Origin: Knoellia sp. Soil729
Lineage (GTDB): Bacteria > Actinomycetota > Actinomycetes > Actinomycetales > Dermatophilaceae
NCBI RefSeq assembly: GCF_001427985.1
Contig: NZ_LMSA01000002.1
Span: 784,544 to 848,543 of the forward strand
Direction of reading: 5' to 3'
Length of the DNA: 64,000 bases
A model generated the notes under the pieces. It saw only the letters and a list, made by a program, of their open reading frames with translations, was not told the DNA's origin and ran no database searches. Positions 62,783-64,000 of the stretch are shown piece by piece. Made by a program: the position numbers and the translations under genes. Numbering within the stretch: the stretch's first letter is position 1; each line of letters starts with the position of its first letter.

Positions 62783-64000
62783 ATGACCATCCCCAGCCCC
62801 TATCCGCCGGCCGAGGTCGTCATCGGCCTCGACGTCGGCACGACCGGCACGAAGGCCGTCGCGTTCGGGCTGGGGTCGAGCTGGCGCCACACAGTCGTGC
62901 GGGAGTACCCGCTCCTCGCACCCCGCCCCGGGTGGCAGGTGCAGGACCCTGCAACCGTCGTCGCCGCCGTGATGGGTGCGCTGGCCGAGGTCGTCACGGC
63001 AGCCAAGGGCGCCCGGGTCTCGGGCATCTCGGTGAGCACGGCCATGCACGGCCTCATCGGCCTTGATGAGTCCCTGCGACCCCTCACCCCGCTCATCACC
63101 TGGGCCGACTCCCGTGCGGTGGCGGAGGCCGCCGAGCTGCGCGCCTCCGACGAGGCCGAGTCGCTGCACACCGCCTCCGGCACACCGATCCACCCCATGA
63201 GCCCGCTGACCAAGCTCATCTGGTTCAGCCGCCACGAGCCGCAGCTCGCAGCCAAGGTCCGCGCATGGGTCGGCCTCAAGGACTACATCCTCCAGGCCCT
63301 CACCGGCACCTCGGCCACCGAGCTGTCCACGGCCTCGGCCACCGGCCTCCTGGACGCCTCCACACGCTCGTGGAACCCGCGGGCGATCGAGCTGGCCGGC
63401 ATACGGGAGGACCAGCTCCCACCGATCCTGCCCACGACCGCCGTGCTCGGACTCACCAAGTCCGTGGCGTCGCGCCTCGGACTCGCGACGGCGACCCCTG
63501 TCATCGTCGGCGCAGGCGACGGACCGCTCGGCAACCTCGGGACCGGTGCCCTCGACCCGGGTGTCGTCGGGCTTTCGGTGGGAACCAGCGGTGCCGCCCG
63601 GATGGTCGTGCCCGGCCCCCGCACGGACCCCTCGGGCCGACTCTTCTGCTACGCCCTCACCGACTCCGAGTGGGTCGTGGGTGGCGCCATCAGCAACGGC
63701 GGCATCTCGATCCGGTGGGCCCGCGACATCCTCGGTGACGGCGGTGGTGACGACGCTGCCCTCCTCGAGCTGGCTGCCACCGTGCCTGCGGGCAGCGACG
63801 GTCTCGTGATGCTGCCCTACCTGCTCGCCGAGCGTGCTCCCCTGTGGGACCCCTCGCTCACCGGTGCCATCATCGGAGTCCAGCACTCGCACACCCGAGG
63901 CCACTTCGTGCGGGCCGTCGTCGAGGGCGTCGCCCTGCAGCTGTGGACGATCGTCGACGGACTCGACGCCGTGAGTCCGGTGACCTCGGTACGCGCGACC
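62783..64000 (+). CDS. gntK: Gluconokinase (FGGY family), 3' end cut by window edge
   Basis: 406 residues visible of an FGGY kinase, usual size about 500. The FGGY-N ATP/substrate motif VIGLDVGTTGTKAVAF starts at residue 13. STAMHGLIGLDESLRPLTPLITWADSRAV about 75-103 is the stretch that distinguishes B. subtilis-type gluconokinases from xylulo- and glycerokinases. KDYILQALTGTSATELSTASATGLLD about 160 and VVGLSVGTSGAARMVV about 250 (the ATPase GTS motif) follow. ATG 62783 is separated from gnd by one base. It would phosphorylate the D-gluconate made by the LarA-type epimerase and pass it to Gnd. Xylulokinase cannot be excluded until the C-terminus is seen. Confidence 0.86.
   Translation, partial: MTIPSPYPPAEVVIGLDVGTTGTKAVAFGLGSSWRHTVVREYPLLAPRPGWQVQDPATVVAAVMGALAEVVTAAKGARVSGISVSTAMHGLIGLDESLRPLTPLITWADSRAVAEAAELRASDEAESLHTASGTPIHPMSPLTKLIWFSRHEPQLAAKVRAWVGLKDYILQALTGTSATELSTASATGLLDASTRSWNPRAIELAGIREDQLPPILPTTAVLGLTKSVASRLGLATATPVIVGAGDGPLGNLGTGALDPGVVGLSVGTSGAARMVVPGPRTDPSGRLFCYALTDSEWVVGGAISNGGISIRWARDILGDGGGDDAALLELAATVPAGSDGLVMLPYLLAERAPLWDPSLTGAIIGVQHSHTRGHFVRAVVEGVALQLWTIVDGLDAVSPVTSVRAT

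Overview
High-GC DNA (about 70 % G+C by eye) with dense genes, frequent GTG starts, 4-base ATGA/GTGA overlaps, a PIG-V mannosyltransferase, a sunset-type envelope protein and twin-arginine (Tat) secreted murein enzymes points to an actinomycete. Family resemblance suggests Micrococcales, perhaps Intrasporangiaceae; this is inference. I see no phage, transposase, CRISPR array or plasmid functions. It looks like ordinary chromosome.

Layout. 1-4830: a minus-strand murein-recycling operon (GH3 NagZ, DUF1343 NamZ, serine hydrolase cut by the window edge), all three with Tat-like leaders. 5160-16647: two tRNA-Ser genes flank housekeeping genes (propionyl-CoA-synthetase-like enzyme, carrier, CDP-alcohol transferase, HerA-like ATPase, SIS isomerase, LytR_C protein, mannosyltransferase, DUF3105 and DUF305 proteins). 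16713-30248: CueP-like and CDF metal proteins, a GH13 enzyme, a frameshifted gene, DedA, TadA, Upp, a PH-domain protein, an amino-acid permease, a DUF559 protein and PntAB. 30272-47019: a long acidic disordered protein, acyl-CoA synthetase, USP, a second GH3 enzyme, aminotransferase, paired Fluc channels, membrane proteins, two acyl-CoA dehydrogenases and small proteins.

47092-64000 is the outstanding region: a glucuronide-use island. It encodes a GusB-like importer, beta-glucuronidase, glucuronate isomerase (UxaC), a fructuronate-reductase-like enzyme (UxuB), a LarA-family nickel-pincer protein, two of the three cofactor-building enzymes (LarB, LarE), 6-phosphogluconate dehydrogenase and a gluconokinase. 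The classical next enzymes (mannonate dehydratase, KDG kinase, KDPG aldolase) are absent from the window. D-mannonate and D-gluconate are C2 epimers and LarA-type enzymes epimerise alpha-hydroxy acids. The set therefore reads as a complete alternative route: glucuronide > glucuronate > fructuronate > mannonate > gluconate > 6-phosphogluconate > ribulose-5-phosphate. A 15-base sequence, TTGYCACNAGTTGCC, lies before the importer-larE-larB operon, between uxaC and larA, and between lacI and uidA. It ties the cofactor genes to the sugar genes.

The same island carries two oxidoreductase/TIM-barrel pairs that may cleave or remodel glycosides by oxidation; one oxidoreductase has an in-frame UGA at codon 9. 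Outside the island the main oddities are a strongly over-represented heptamer TATGCCG/CGGCATA (about 65 copies, any frame, also in gaps) and two families of conserved intergenic elements near gene 3' ends.
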